From contig NC_133121.1 of assembly GCF_033568475.1 (NCBI RefSeq), forward strand, positions 128,434,375 through 128,498,374: a stretch of DNA of 64,000 bases, written 5' to 3'. The notes below the pieces were generated by a model. The model made no database searches and was not told the origin of the DNA. It was given only the letters and a program-made list of their open reading frames with translations. The DNA comes from Henckelia pumila (Eukaryota > Streptophyta > Magnoliopsida > Lamiales > Gesneriaceae). Shown piece after piece: positions 35,991-49,127 of this stretch; the first letter of the stretch is position 1, and each line of letters begins with the position of its first letter. The translations under genes and the position numbers were made by a program.

Positions 35991-38034
35991 TGTGACGACC
36001 CGGTTCTTAATATCTCAAATCACAAAATTAGTCCAAAATCATGAATTAAATCTAAATTTAAGCTATAAAGAAAAGGAAAAGAAAATTAAAAAAAAAATTA
36101 AAATGAGCTGCGCTCGCGCGGCTAAAAAGTGTCGCGCGAGCGCAACCCTGTTTTACTCAAAACAGAGGTGCAGCTCGGGGCTGCGCGCGAGCTGCTCTTT
36201 TCTACAGCTCGGGCGCGGTCCTGGGCAGAAAAATATTCAGAAATTCTCAACCTTTTCTCAGCTTAGAAAACATCCTCAATCATCTGTACCAAGTCTAAGA
36301 AATCTCATACAAATTCCAAAACATGATATATAAGTTCCAAATCATGCATATAAATATAACCAAGGTCTCAAGCATCTATACATGCATTTATTACATCAAA
36401 CAAATCGCTAAAGAACGATAAATGACATCAATTATTTCATACTTCATACATGTAGTCTAAAACAAACTAGAACAAGGTTCCTTGCTTCTAAAGTTCAAGA
36501 CATCATCTACAACCCGAGTCCTCACATGCTAGACTCTCTCCCAGCTGTCAATGACGTCGATGACTAGCTCCTGCCCCTTCTGTTGTCATGCACACATACA
36601 AAACAAGACAACAGCCGGATAAACTCCGGTGAGAAAACATTCTTAGTATAACCAACATATAGAAAGCGTTAAATAAATCATCTTGACTCTATTTAAACTC
36701 GACTCAACAAATAGAGTACGTAAACGCTTTAAATACGAATTGATTCACATAACTTCGAGGCCATCAAGATTCATAAATGATCTTGACATGAATATTCATC
36801 TATCGAAATCATTCCGGATTCGAAAATAAGGTCATCCTCCGACTTCGGCATAGAATCAATTCGTATCATCATCGTATCAACATCATATCGACTCAAAATC
36901 AAATATCCACTACCTGGGATGGATCGACAACATCAAAATCAAATCAAAGCAACAAATACGTATGTGATTTTGGTGAAACAACTCAAGAAGAATCGTTCTT
37001 GAGTTTCAAAATTCCTGACTCTCGATGTCATTATTATACCTTCGTTTATCTCGGTTCTGAACTCTTCAAATCTGAAAGATACAACCAAAATACATATATC
37101 AAACTTCATACCAATCTATCATTTCAGAAACGAGTCAAAACCATAAAGAATTCATCAATCAATCGCATTTCAAACCTCAACTCTTTCTTCGTTAGTTCAA
37201 GTCGGCGTCTTGTGTCGTTTAGCCTTCAAACTCAACTGAAACTGAATAAGAAACATACTATAACATTCAAAACATCTCAACAACAACTTCAACTCAAATA
37301 TCGGCTATCAAAACCGTTCCAAAACTCGATTAAACGACGTAGCGATTCAAAATCGGTAACCGACGTAATCTCGAAACCATTTCTTTTATTCAAACCATAT
37401 GTACGTGCTCTCAATCAAGAAAACCAGCTGATATATCATTCAAAACTTCATCTCAATAGTTATAAAAATCGATTAACATGCTGGAATCAAGATTGGATAC
37501 AAATAACACAAACTCATCAATCCGGTTTCGATATAGAATCGCATAAATGTCGATAAACATAATCGAAAACTCAACATCTGATATCTATCAACTTTCGAGA
37601 TTCAAACCATACTGAAAGATATGAACACTTACACTAAATCGAAGCCCTCATCGTAAGGATTCCAGAACAATTTACGGAATCAAAATCGGACAACCGGTTC
37701 AAAAGTTATAAGGATTTGAAGGTCAAAATTCTAAAGAAAACAAGAAGATCTCGGATGCTCTGTTCTTATTTTCTGAATTTGAGAAGGAATTACACGTGCA
37801 CATGCCGAATCATATATTTCAAATCTGATAACTTTCAATCAAAATTGCACTTTAGTCCCTCAACTCTTCAATAATTACAATTCGGTCCTCGGCCCTTATT
37901 TTAATTCAATTTCAATCCTAAATAATTTAAGAATATTAGAATTTAAATCTAAACTCTAAATATTCCCAAATTAAATATACTCGGATTAAAATTTAATAAA
38001 TTCGGATTAATATTAATTAATCCGGGGCCTTACA
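35991..38034 (-). mobile_element. Solo LTR of a gypsy element related to the chromovirus family
   Basis: On the minus strand it runs TGTAAGGCCCCGG to GGGTCGTCACA, flanked by the perfect duplication GCTCG (35986-35990 and 38035-38039). The early part is similar to the 40393 LTR (TTTAATTTGGGAATATTT and GGATTGAAATTGAAT). A GC-rich module lies at about 36108-36232. No internal sequence. Confidence 0.85.
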
Positions 38035-39317
38035 GCTCGCGAACATGTTTGTTTATAGGCTTGGGAGCCTGAGCTCGGGCTCGGCTCGTTTAGGAGGCTC
38101 GCCAGTATGGGCTCGAGCTCGGCTCGTTTAGGAGGCTCGCGAGCTCCAGCTTGGGCTTGGTTTCAAAGGCTCACGAATATGTTCATTTAATTTATATGGT
38201 TTTATCTAGTTTGAGTTTGAGTGGACAAATAAAAATATTAATATTAATAAAAATTACATGATTAAAACATAATACTTTGTTGAAATAATGATAAATTTAC
38301 AATATATAGAACGTAGCCACAATTTGTATTTTTTATTTTAACTTTAAAATCATTGTATTAAAATTATATTAAAAACATAATATATAAAATATTTATATGT
38401 CCAATATTACTAATAAATGACAATTCAATCAATACATTTTTAAAGAACTGAAATAACAATTTTATTTAAAATGTCTTACGAGAATTAGAACTATATGTGA
38501 TAGATGAATGCTATTAAAAAAATTTAGTTAACAAAGTTATGAAATTATCTAAATTAAATTTGTAGAGTTAAAAATTGTTAACTCAATATATGTATATATG
38601 CACAAAATTTTAATAAAGTTATATAATATCATTAAATAAAATATTTCATATACGGGCAGACATATCACGAGTATTGCTTATATCTAATTATAAAAAATAA
38701 TAGTGTGGTGGGTTTTTAAAAATATTTTAAAATAAATATACATTTTTTGAAATCTAAAAAAAATATTATAATAATTAAGCCACACAATAAAGTTTTATAT
38801 ACTTTTGAAGTAAGTATTAACTATGTTGATTTTCCTCAAGGGTAAGTGCTCGAAACTTGGGTTTAGGTTTTTTAGTTGGGAGCTTCAGATTTTATTTGAA
38901 AGATAAAAAGAATAACGAACCTTAAATTTTGATTTTATTAATTTTTTGATCGTGTGGTGAACTTTTTAGAATCATGAATACAATTGTGTACTATATAGCA
39001 TAGGATAGTTCACATTGAACTTGTGCAGATTGAAAGGAGTCGAAGGATTGTGGTAGAAATTTGCATCTAAAATTTGATCTATAATAAATTCGGAGATTTC
39101 AAGATATATTGAGCAGTGTAAATTCATAAAGATTGAAAACTTTCATAAATGAAATTTGTGAATTTTTCGAATTGTGTTGTGTTGGAGGTTGAAGTTTGAG
39201 ATCATGGTAAGCTTATAAATCAAGTTATAGTCAATTTGATCAAAAAATTATAATCGAAAAAAAAAAATCAAACTCGAGCTCTGTTACATGTTTGAGGAGC
39301 CAGAAAACGAGTCTGAA

Positions 39318-39450
39318 AGCGAGCTCGCTAACAAGCCTGCTTAACGAGCTCACTTAACGAGCTTGAGCTTCTTAACGAGCCAACTAACGAGCCAAAAATG
39401 AGCTCACTAACGAGCCTCAAAACGAGCCCTCTAACGAGCCTGAAAACAAG
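39318..39450. repeat. AACGAGCC word array in the hAT-like element
   Basis: At least eight near-regular copies of (T)AACGAGC(C/T), mostly 12-25 bases apart, with similar GAGCTCG words at the opposite end of the element. This is a subterminal repeat array, a possible transposase-binding region. Confidence 0.65.
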
Positions 39451-39682
39451 CTGAACTCGATCCAGGCTCATTTACAGGCTCGTTTAATATGATAAATGAG
39501 TCGAGCCCAAGCTTTTATATATACTAAACGAGCCGAGCTTGAACCTTATGATAGAATCTCGGATCAAGCTCGAGCCGAGCTCGAGCCCTTATTTTTGTCA
39601 AACGAGCCAAGCCCGAACCTGATACAGTGATACTATTCGGCTCGACTCGGCTCATTTACATCCCTACTAACATACAAACTAC

Positions 39683-39763
39683 CAATATTTTGATCACTCT
39701 GAATCATCAAAATTGTTTCCGAGACGTCTTTGCTAACAGCCACTTGGGCTAGCACATGAACAC
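39683..39763 (-). pseudogene. Upstream exon fragment of the dynamin-related relic
   Basis: Minus-strand acceptor TATATAG and donor G/GTAGTT enclose an open 81-base segment encoding VLAQVAVSKDVSETILMI and a few more residues. The C-terminal part aligns by eye with the S-K-x-I-S...SPN stretch that precedes VVNLTLIDLPG in DRP1-type proteins; the N-terminal part does not. The phase joins correctly to 35506-35556. The gene is at best a decayed copy. Confidence 0.35.
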
Positions 39764-39766
39764 CTA

Positions 39767-40392
39767 TATATATATATATATACTAGCAAAATGTACGTGT
39801 GTTGCACGTAATAACAATTTTATTTGATTATGACCGGAGTTATCAAATTTTGAATGTTTAGTTTTATTAAAATCAAGTGTTATATTTTTTACGGGTGCCA
39901 GTTCAAACTTCAGTAAACTATGATTCAATATCTAATTAGCTACTGAAGTGATCATATGACCTATTTAACTTTCTTTTTTGTTATATTTGTAGATTTCTTA
40001 TAGACATTTTTTTAGTGATATTATATGTTTATTCATTAAGTTTTATTTTATAAAGCTAACAACTTTAAAGCAATAACATATGTTATATATTTATTGAAAA
40101 ACGTAAAATATTTATATTGTTACAAATGGTAGGATCAAGAGATTTGTGTTTTACTAAAAACTATAGTTGGTGGTAATTATGTAACGCAAATCTTTTAGAT
40201 CGTATCACAGTTCAAACAAATACATATTTCAGTTGTTCAACCCAAGAGGACAATTATTGCATCCAAACAATCACCTTATCAACAATTGTGCTTTCAATCA
40301 ATGTGAATCGAAACTATGGTCTTGACTCTGATATTAATTGTATGACCGAATACGTATTGCTTTACCAAAATTTATAGTTGACGGTAACAATA
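39767..40392. other. Unassigned spacer, AT microsatellite at its start
   Basis: A TA run at 39765-39782 is followed by AT-rich DNA with no recognised gene. The last five bases, CAATA (40388-40392), are the target duplication of the chromovirus element. Confidence 0.5.
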
Positions 40393-42185
40393 TGTAACGC
40401 CCAGAATTATTTAATTTTTATCCGAGAATATTTAATTTGGGAATATTTGGAGTTTTGATTTAAATTCTAATATTCTTAAATTATTTAGGATTGAAATTGA
40501 ATGAAAAGAGACATGGAGGACTGAATTGCAATTTTGGAAGTCTTGAGGGGCCAAAGTGCAATTATTATTGAAGGTATCAGATTTTGTAAGTTATTACTCA
40601 GCATGCACGTGTCTTATGAATTTGATTTCATCAGAATTTCAGAAAACAAGAAGGAAGAAATCGAGAGCAGAGATTCCAAGTTTTTCTTCATCTTTCAATT
40701 GCGATATCTTGAGCTACGATTATCCGATTTTGATTCCGAAAGATGTTTTGGAATCCTTGCAACGAGACCTTCGATTTGATATTTGTTTGACTGCCATCGA
40801 GCTCGATATCATCGACTCCGAAACCGATAGAAAACAGAACAAGGTTGGGAAAGTTTTCCTTGAAGTTGTTGTTGAAGTTTGGGGTTGATATTGAGCAGAT
40901 TTTTGATATAGTCTTGGTGGTTGATCTTGTACAGACTTTGACAAGTTTGAAGACATCCTAAACACCATATTTGAAAGGTAAAAGTGAACTATGGTTTGAA
41001 TGGGACTATAACTCGAGATGGTTTGTATCGAGTTTCCCTAAATCACATACTTATTTGCTTATATGCTTTTATGTGTTTCCTATGAATGTTTGAATGAGTC
41101 TTGATGATAATGAATGTGTTTTGATTGATATGTATTGCATTCATCTTGAAGACTTATTCTTTGATTTTGAAATGAACGGAAACGTTCGAATAGACGATTT
41201 GAGGAATCGTATATGTATGGCCTGGGTGGTTGTTTTAGCCTAGCGTCTGATTTGCATATATGATTGCTTCAAAGTCTAGAGAAGAAAGATAAGTAACCCC
41301 ACCTCGAGCGAGAGAGTCGGTGGATTAGTTATGATATCTACTTCTCGGGATCCCAACCGATGAATGACGAAATGAAACTTGTTTTGAAAACATGCATTGT
41401 ACTTACTTGTATATCATGATCTTGATCTAGGTTGTTATGCATGTTTAGTTGCTTTTACTGGGAAATCTATTTCTCATCGGAGTTATCCGGCTATTGTCTT
41501 GTTGTATGTGTCATTGCAATAGGAGGGAGTGGAACCGGGCAAAGGCATACATGAAGAACAAGAAATGAGATGAACATAGCGTGATGATTTGAGTTTAGAT
41601 GATTATGAGCTATCTTGTAGTGAAATGGAGCCTTAAACATGATTATGGTTTAGATATTTGTACCAAGACTTGATTATGATAATGTTGTAGTCTTGTTTGT
41701 TGTAGTTGGGATTGAATAGATATGTAAATCCTTGAATCAACATTATGTACCTTGAACTTGAATGATATATCTATGCTTCTAACTTGTATTGATAGACTTG
41801 TTATGTTTCAAGGCATTTTATTATCCATTTCTACCAACTTTACCAAGTTAGAATGCATGCTAGCTTATGATCTTTGGTCTAGATTGTAATGGAGTTGATA
41901 TGAGATGAAATGCATGAAAGATTACAATTTTTGAACAGCAGCAGAGTGCAGCCAAGTTCTGGCCGATTGGCCTGCGCATGGGCGAGCTACTGCTCGCGCG
42001 CGCACGGGCCAAGCCAGGGGGCCTCGGTCCCATTGGCTTGCGCACGCGCGAGGGGTGATGCCCGCGCGTGCGCAGGGCAATTTATTTTTTTTAAAAAAAA
42101 TTTTTTATTCTTTTGTTTAGACATTGATACTTGTCTATTATTGTTGATTAATGTTTATTGAGAGATTAGAACTCGGGTCATCACA
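40393..42185 (+). repeat. 5' LTR of the chromovirus element
   Basis: TGTAACGCCC to GGGTCATCACA, 1793 bases. It contains a GC-rich module (about 41960-42085) with alternating GCGCGC words in an otherwise AT-rich LTR. Confidence 0.92.
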
Positions 42186-42190
42186 ATAGG

Positions 42191-42202
42191 TGGTATCAGA
42201 GC
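42191..42202 (+). other. Primer binding site of the chromovirus element
   Basis: TGGTATCAGAGC, five bases after the 5' LTR, matching the initiator-methionine tRNA 3' end. Confidence 0.88.
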
Positions 42203-42625
42203 AAGAACATTCTGGACTTAGATAGACAGTGAGTGGGGTAGATCGAGTCTTCTGCCTTACTTATTTATGTTTTGTTTTTATCATTCTATGAGTTAATTAC
42301 ATGATTGAATTACATGTTTTAAATGCTAGCATGATTTACTTTCAAGTATTTTATTACAAGATGCTGTATTTATTTTATTTGAAAGTATGATTACGATGAT
42401 TAATGATGCATGCTTATTGGAATATCTGAACTGATAGAGGCATATCCTGATGAATTATGACATGCTACCTGATTATCTGAATTGATTGGAAGCATGTTTT
42501 ATTTGAAGATTGTGATTATTTATTTAAGATTGAATCAGAACCGAGTCTTGATCAGAGGTAAGATGATCAGAGGAGGACTGAGATAATTTGATGATTTGGT
42601 ATTCTAACCATTTTGATAATCAGAT

Positions 42626-45600
42626 ATGTCTCGAAGACCAGGCCGACCTCCTCTGAGACCCCATGTTCCTATTTCTCTACCAGAACAGACAGTTCATACT
42701 CCACCGACAATTGTCACACCGATAGTGCCTGCAACTGCAGTTCCGAGTAATGAACAGGGCAGTACATCATGAGATATGACAGATATGACTGCAACTCCAA
42801 TGGAAACATTGTTGAAACGTTTTCAATCCTATAAGCCGCCAACTTTGAAAGGTATTGAGAATGCAGTTGAATGTGATGGATGTCTTGATGACATGGAAAT
42901 GTTATTTGATTCACTTGACTACGGTGATGAGCGAAGAGTCAGACTTGTTGGTCATCAGTTGCATGAAGTTGCTAAAAGCTGGTGGTTTACAACAAAGAAA
43001 TCTCTGGAGCGTAGAGGAACTATTTTGACCTGGAATGTCTTCAAGACAGAGTTTTATCAACGTTTCTTTCCGGTATCTTATCGTAAAGATAAGGGTGCCG
43101 AATTTGCTAACTTGAGGCAGGGAAACTTGAATATTGAAGACTATGTTGCAAAATTCACTACATTGCTACGTTTTGCTCCACATGTTGCAGATAGTGATGA
43201 AGCTATGGCTGATAAGTTCATTAATGGACTGAATCCTGATGTTTTTACACTGGTGAATACAAGGCGACCGAATAATTTTGCTGATGCCTTGAACAGTGCT
43301 AAAGGAGCAGAAGCTGGCTTGATACAGCAGCGAGGAGCTTCGTATATTGCACAGCCTTCGAGACAGTCACAACCTTCAGCTTCAACACAGCAACAGTCGT
43401 CTCGATTTGACAGTGGTGGCAGTAGCAGTGGAAAGAAGGGATATTTTCAAGCTAGAGGAAAACAATTTAAGAAATCTGGAAGCAGTTCTTCAAGTTCCAG
43501 TGGTACAAAACAGAAGTCTGGGGTATTCTGTAACACTTGTGGTGGAGGACATCCAACTGATCAGTGTCGAGGTGTATCTGGGAGATGCCATATATGCCAT
43601 CAGACTGGCCATTTTGCGAGAGTATGTCCTCAGAGAGGTGCTGGACAGGCACGAGGTGTAGAGTCATCACGATCAGTGGCTCAACCCGCGAGGCAAGCCT
43701 CCTCTGTCCATTCCTTTCAACCATCACCACCTCAGCAACAGTCGAGGCCAGGGGGAAGTCAGGCAGGCAATCAGCCACAGAGACAGCAGGCTCATGTCTA
43801 TGCACTGACGGAGGAACAGGCACAGGGAGCACCAGATGACGTGATTGCAGGTAACTGTTCTCTTTATGGTTATCCCGCATATGTCTTGATTGATACAGGT
43901 GCATCCCATACGTTTATATCTGCCAAATTTGTTGCATTGCATGCTTTGCCTGTTGAAACATTACCTATTGTAGTATCTGTTTCTTCTCCTTTGGGGAGGG
44001 GTCTTATCTCGATTCAGATAGTTAAGAATTGTTTACTACAATATGAGGGTAATGAAATTGAGATAGATTGCTTCGTACTTGGTATGTCTGATTTCGACTG
44101 TATTATGGGGATTGATATGCTGAATAAGTACAGAGCTACTGTAGACTGTTTCCAGAAGATAGTAAGATTCAGACCTGAAATGGCTGGAGAATGGAAGTTC
44201 TATGGTAAGGGTTCACGTGCCAAAATTCCTCTTATTTCTGTATTATCTATGACCCGAATTTTGCAGAAAGGAGCAGAGGGATTTCTTGTTTATGCAGTTG
44301 ATGTGTTGAAAACTAGCCCGAACCAGGCTGATTTGCCAGTGGTTAGTGAGTTTGCGGATGTTTTCCCTGATGAGATTCCAGGATTACCTCCGTATCGAGA
44401 GATTGATTTCAACATAGAACTGATGCCAGGAACTGCACCGATTTCGAAAGCACCTTATCGAATGGCACCAGTTGAACTGAAAGAATTGAAGGAACAGTTA
44501 GAAGATTTACTGGCCAAGGGATACATTCGACCCAGTGTTTCTCCTTGGGGAGCTCCAGTACTGTTTGTTAGAAAGAAAGATGGTTCAATGAGATTGTGCA
44601 TTGACTACCGGCAACTGAACAAGGCTACGGTAAAGAACAAATACCCTTTGCCTCGTATTGATGATTTATTTGATCAGTTGCAGGGTTCTTCTGTGTATTC
44701 CAAGATCGATCTGAGATCTGGATACCATCAGCTGAGAGTTAGGGATTCTGATATTCCTAAGACTGCGTTCAGAACCAGGTATGGCCATTATGAGTTTATA
44801 GTTATGCCGTTTGGTTTGACGAATGCTCCAGCTGTGTTTATGACTTTAATGAACCGTGTATTTCAGAAGTATCTAGATGATTTTGTGATTATCTTTATTG
44901 ATGATATTCTGATATATTCAAAGAATTTGATTGATCATTCTGAACATCTAAGAACGGTATTGAAAACTTTAAGAGCCGAGAAACTGTATGCTAAACTGTC
45001 AAAATGTGAGTTTTGGCTGAAACAGGTTGTCTTTCTTGGACATATTATATCTGGAAATGGTATTTCTGTGGATCCAAGTAAAGTAGAAGCAGTGATCAGT
45101 TGGTCGAGACCGACATCTGTTCCTGAGATTCGTAGTTTTATGGGATTGGCTGGGTATTATCGTCGATTCATTAAAGATTTTTCCAGTATTGCGAAGCCGA
45201 TTACTCAGTTAACTCAGAAGAATACTCCATTTGTCTGGTCTGATGCTTGTGAATCCAGTTTTCTGGAGTTGAAGAAACGATTGACCAGTGCACCAGTCTT
45301 GACGATTCCTTCAGGTACTGGTGGTTTCACTATTTATTGTGATGCATCTCACCAAGGTTTAGGTTGTGTTCTAATGCAACGAGGTCATGTAATTGCTTAT
45401 GCCTCGAGACAATTGAAGCCTCACGAAACCAGATATCCGATTCATGATCTTGAATTGGCCGCCATTGTATTTGCTTTGAAGATTTGGCGACATTATCTGT
45501 ACGGGGAATAGTTTGAAATCTATTCTGATCACAAGAGTCTGAAATATCTGTTTTCTCAGTCAGAACTGAATATGAGACAGCGAAGATGGCTGGATTTGCT

Positions 45601-47223
45601 GAAAGACTTTGACTGCGAAATTAAATATTATCCAGGAAAATCGAATGCAGCAGCAGATGCATTGAGTCGAAAGGTATGTTCTTTATCCTTATCGACAATT
45701 GGTGTATCGAATTTGATCGAAAACTGTTGTTTATCTGGATTAGTATTTGATACAAACTATCAGCCATTACGACTCTATCTAATTCGAGTTGAACCAGCTT
45801 TATTAGTAAGAGTTCGAGATGCTCAGAAACTTGATCAAAATGTGCAGAACTCGATTGAGAAAGTTAGATCAGGGCATGTATCTGAATACCGGGTTAGAGA
45901 TGATCTTCTTTACATTCACAATCGCTTAGTAGTGCCTGATATTTCTGATGTACGTCAACAACTACTGAAAGAGGCGCATTGTAGTCGTTACAGTATTCAT
46001 CCTGGTGGTAGGAAGATGTATAATGATCTAAAAGCTCAGTATTGGTGGAAGCAAATGAAGACTGATATCACTGATTTTATAGCTCGATGTTTGAATTGCC
46101 AACAGGTGAAAGCTGAGAGGAAAAGACCGCCTGGTTTGTTACAGAGTTTGTCTGTACCAGAATGGAAATGGGATCATATTTCCATGGACTTTGTGACTAG
46201 ATTACCTCGATCTGCTAGAGGCTGTGATGCTATCTGGGTAATTATTGACAGATTGACGAAATCAGCGTGTTTTATTCCGTATCGCATGACGTATAGACAC
46301 GACCAGATGGCAGAGATTTATGTCCGTGAAGTTGTCAGATTGCACGGAGTGCCGAAATCTATTGTATCGGATCGTGATCCTCGATTCACATCACATTTTT
46401 GGCACAGCTTACAGAATGCTATGGGTACTCAGTTACACTTGAGCACAGCTTATCATCCACAGACTGACGGACAGTCAGAGCGTACTATTCAAACATTGGA
46501 GGACATGTTGAGAGCTGTAGTGCTTGATTTTGGCACTAGTTGGCAAGAATCACTACCTCTTTGTGAATTCTCGTACAACAACAGCTATCAATCGAGTATA
46601 GGAATGGCTCCTTTTGAAGCTTTATACGGAAGAAAATGTCGATCTCCTTTATACTGGGATGATATTTCTGAAGTACCTGATACTGGTCCTGAGATGATAC
46701 GTGATATAAATGTCAGGTGAAGCTTATTCAGAAACGAATGAAGACAGCTCAAGATAGACAGACGAAATATGCCAACATTCGACGTCGACCGTTATCTTTT
46801 GAACAGGGAGATCGTGTATTTTTGAAGATTTCTCCGTTCAGAGGCACAGTCAGATTTGGCAAGCGAGGGAAATTGTCTCCACGCTACATCGATCCTTATG
46901 AAATTCTGGAGAAAATAGGCAATCTTGCCTATCGATTGGCTTTACCTCCATCGTTATCTGGAATACATGATGTTTTTCATGTATCGATGCTTCGAAAATA
47001 TCTTGCTGATGAATCTCATGTGCTTCAATCTGATGAGGCTGAACTCGAAGAGACCTTGAGCTATTTTTAAAAGCCAATTCAGATCCTTGATCGAAAAGAG
47101 AAGCAACTACGAACCAAGACTATTCCACTTGTGAAAGTTTAGTGGAGTCGTCATGGTGTTGAAGAAGCTACTTGGGAAACAGAATCAGATATGCGACAAC
47201 GATATCCAGAGATGTTTCAATGA
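42626..47223 (+). pseudogene. Chromovirus gag-pol with chromodomain, broken
   Basis: The ATG at 42626 opens the frame (MSRRPGRPPLRP). A TGA at 42770 follows, then a long open piece to TAG at 45509. Seen in order: gag capsid-like region ([10 protein letters not shown]), two cysteine clusters including the [14 protein letters not shown] knuckle (about 43591), protease [13 protein letters not shown] (about 43888), RT with [10 protein letters not shown] (about 44895) and RNase H ([10 protein letters not shown]). After the TAG the same frame continues through the integrase HHCC finger and core ([21 protein letters not shown]). A one-base shift near 46715 moves the frame; the C-terminus follows with stops at 47068 and 47140, and ends with a chromodomain-like block (VKV, then WSRHGVEEATWE) and TGA at 47221. 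Chromodomains direct such elements to heterochromatin. Confidence 0.9.
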
Positions 47224-47313
47224 TGTGAGTCTCCTTTAGTTTCTGTTATCTAATATATCTTAAATGATCTGTTGATGTTCGTACCTAAGATTTCGAGGAC
47301 GAAATCGAGTCTT

Positions 47314-47326
47314 AGTGGAGGAGAAT
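47314..47326 (+). other. Polypurine tract of the chromovirus element
   Basis: AGTGGAGGAGAA immediately upstream of the 3' LTR. Confidence 0.7.
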
Positions 47327-49122
47327 TGTAACGCCCAGAATTATTTAATTTTGATCCGAGAATATTTAATTTGGGAATATTTGGAGTTTTGATTTAAATT
47401 CTAATATTCTTAAATTATTTAGGATTGAAATTGAATGAAAAGAGACATGGAGGACTGAATTGCAATTTTGGAAGTCTTGAGGGGCCAAAGTGCAATTATT
47501 ATTGAAGGTATCAGATTTTGTAAGTTATTACTCAGCATGCACGTGTCTTATGAATTTAATTTCATCAGAATTTCAAAAAACAAGAAGGAAGAAATCGAGA
47601 GCAGAGATTCCAAGTTTTTCTTCATCTTTCAATTGCGATATCTTGAGCTACAATTATCCGATTTTGATTCCGAAATATGTTTTGGAATCCTTGCAACGAG
47701 ACCTTCGATTTGATATTTGTTTGACTGCCATCGAGCTCGATATCATCGACTCCGAAACCGATAGAAAACAGAACAAGGTTGGGAAAGTTTTCCTTGAAGT
47801 TGTTGTTGAAGTTTGGGGTTGATATTGAGCAGATTTTTGATATAGTCTTGGTGATTGATCTTGTACAGACTTTGACAAGTTTGAAGACATCCTAAACACC
47901 ATATTTGAAAGGTAAAAGTGAACTATGGTTTGAATGGGACTATAACTCGAGATGGTTTGTATCGAGTTTCCCTAAATCACATACTTATTTGCTTATATGC
48001 TTTTATGTGTTTCCTATGAATGTTTGAATGAGTCTTGATGATAATGAATGTGTTTTGATTGATATGTATTGCATTCATCTTGAAGACTTATTCTTTGATT
48101 TTGAAATGAACGGAAACGTTCGAATAGACGATTTGAGGAATCGTATATGTATGGCCTGGGTGGTTGTTTTAGCCTAGCGTCTGATTTGCATATATGATTG
48201 CTTCAAAGTCTAGAGAAGAAAGATAAGTAACCCCACCTCGAGCGGAAGAGTCGGTGGATTAGTTATGATATCTACTTCTCGGGATCCCAACCGATGAATG
48301 ACGAAATGAACCTTGTTTTGAAAACATGCATTGTACTTACTTGTATATCATGATCTTGATCTAGGTTGTTATGCATGTTTAGTTGCTTTTACTGGGAAAT
48401 ATATTTTTCACCGGAGTTATCCGGCTATTGTCTTGTTGTATGTGTCATTGCAATAGGAGGGAGTGGAACCGGGCAAAGGCATACATGAAGAACAAGGAAT
48501 GAGATGAACATAGCGTGATGATTCGAGTTTAGATGATTATGAGCTGTCTTGTAGTGAAATGTAGCCTTAAACATGATTATGGTTTAGATATTTGTACCAA
48601 GACTTGATTATGATAATGTTGTAGTCTTGTTTGTTGTAGTTGGGATTGAATAGATATGTAAATCCTTGAATCAACATTATGTACCTTGAACTTGAATGAT
48701 ATATCTATGCTTCTAACTTGTATTGATAGACTTGTTATGTTTCAAGGCATTTTATTATCCATTTCTACCAACTTTACCAAGTTAGAATGCATGCTAGCTT
48801 ATGATCTTTGGTCTAGATTGTAATGGAGTTGATATGAGATGAAATGCATGAAAGATTACAATTTTTGAACAGCAGCAGAGTGCAGCCAAGTTCTGGCCGA
48901 TTGGCCTGCGCACGGGCGAGCTACTGCTCGCGCGCGCGCGGGCCAAGCCAGGGGGCCTCGGTCCCATTGGCTTGCGCGCGCGCGAGGGGTGATGCCCGCG
49001 CGTGCGCAGGGCAATTTATTTTTAAAAAAAAGAAATTTTTTTTATTGTTTTGTTTAGACATTGATACTTGTCTATTATTGTTGATTAATGTTTATTGAGA
49101 GATTAGAACTCGGGTCATCACA
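47327..49122 (+). repeat. 3' LTR of the chromovirus element
   Basis: 1796 bases, followed by CAATA. From 47881 on it is also the beginning of the first tandem-duplication unit. Confidence 0.92.
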
Positions 49123-49127
49123 CAATA

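Larger units (their letters stand above)
35823..39666. mobile_element. Non-autonomous hAT-like element, split by a solo LTR
   Basis: A perfect 8-bp target duplication CTAACATA lies at 35815-35822 and 39667-39674. The termini are imperfect inverted repeats: GGGTATGTAAACGAACCGA on the left, and TAGGGATGTAAATGAGCCGA on the minus strand from the right end. The interior has dense GAGC/GCTCG/AACGAGCC words near both ends and an AT-rich centre. No coding region is present. It lies in the intron of the dynamin relic. About 1.8 kb without the LTR. Confidence 0.75.
40393..49122 (+). mobile_element. Complete chromovirus-type Ty3/gypsy element (Tekay/Del-like), 8.7 kb
   Basis: LTRs at 40393-42185 and 47327-49122, target duplication CAATA (40388-40392 and 49123-49127), primer site TGGTATCAGAGC (42191-42202) and a gag-protease-RT-RNase H-integrase-chromodomain frame. 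The LTRs differ at about 20 substitutions by eye (roughly 1.2 percent). Stops and one frameshift prevent a full polyprotein. The 3' LTR was later partly copied in a tandem duplication. Confidence 0.92.

Noticed and set aside
36999..37556. 185-codon serine-rich ORF
   Set aside because: It is on the strand opposite to the solo LTR that contains it, and no domain is recognisable.
40556..40888. 110-codon ORF repeated at 47490
   Set aside because: Within the chromovirus LTRs, with no family resemblance; an LTR by-product.
41910..42161. Arginine- and alanine-rich ORF repeated at 48844 and 55931
   Set aside because: It lies wholly inside chromovirus LTRs and its coding look comes from the GC-rich module; the frame length varies among the copies.
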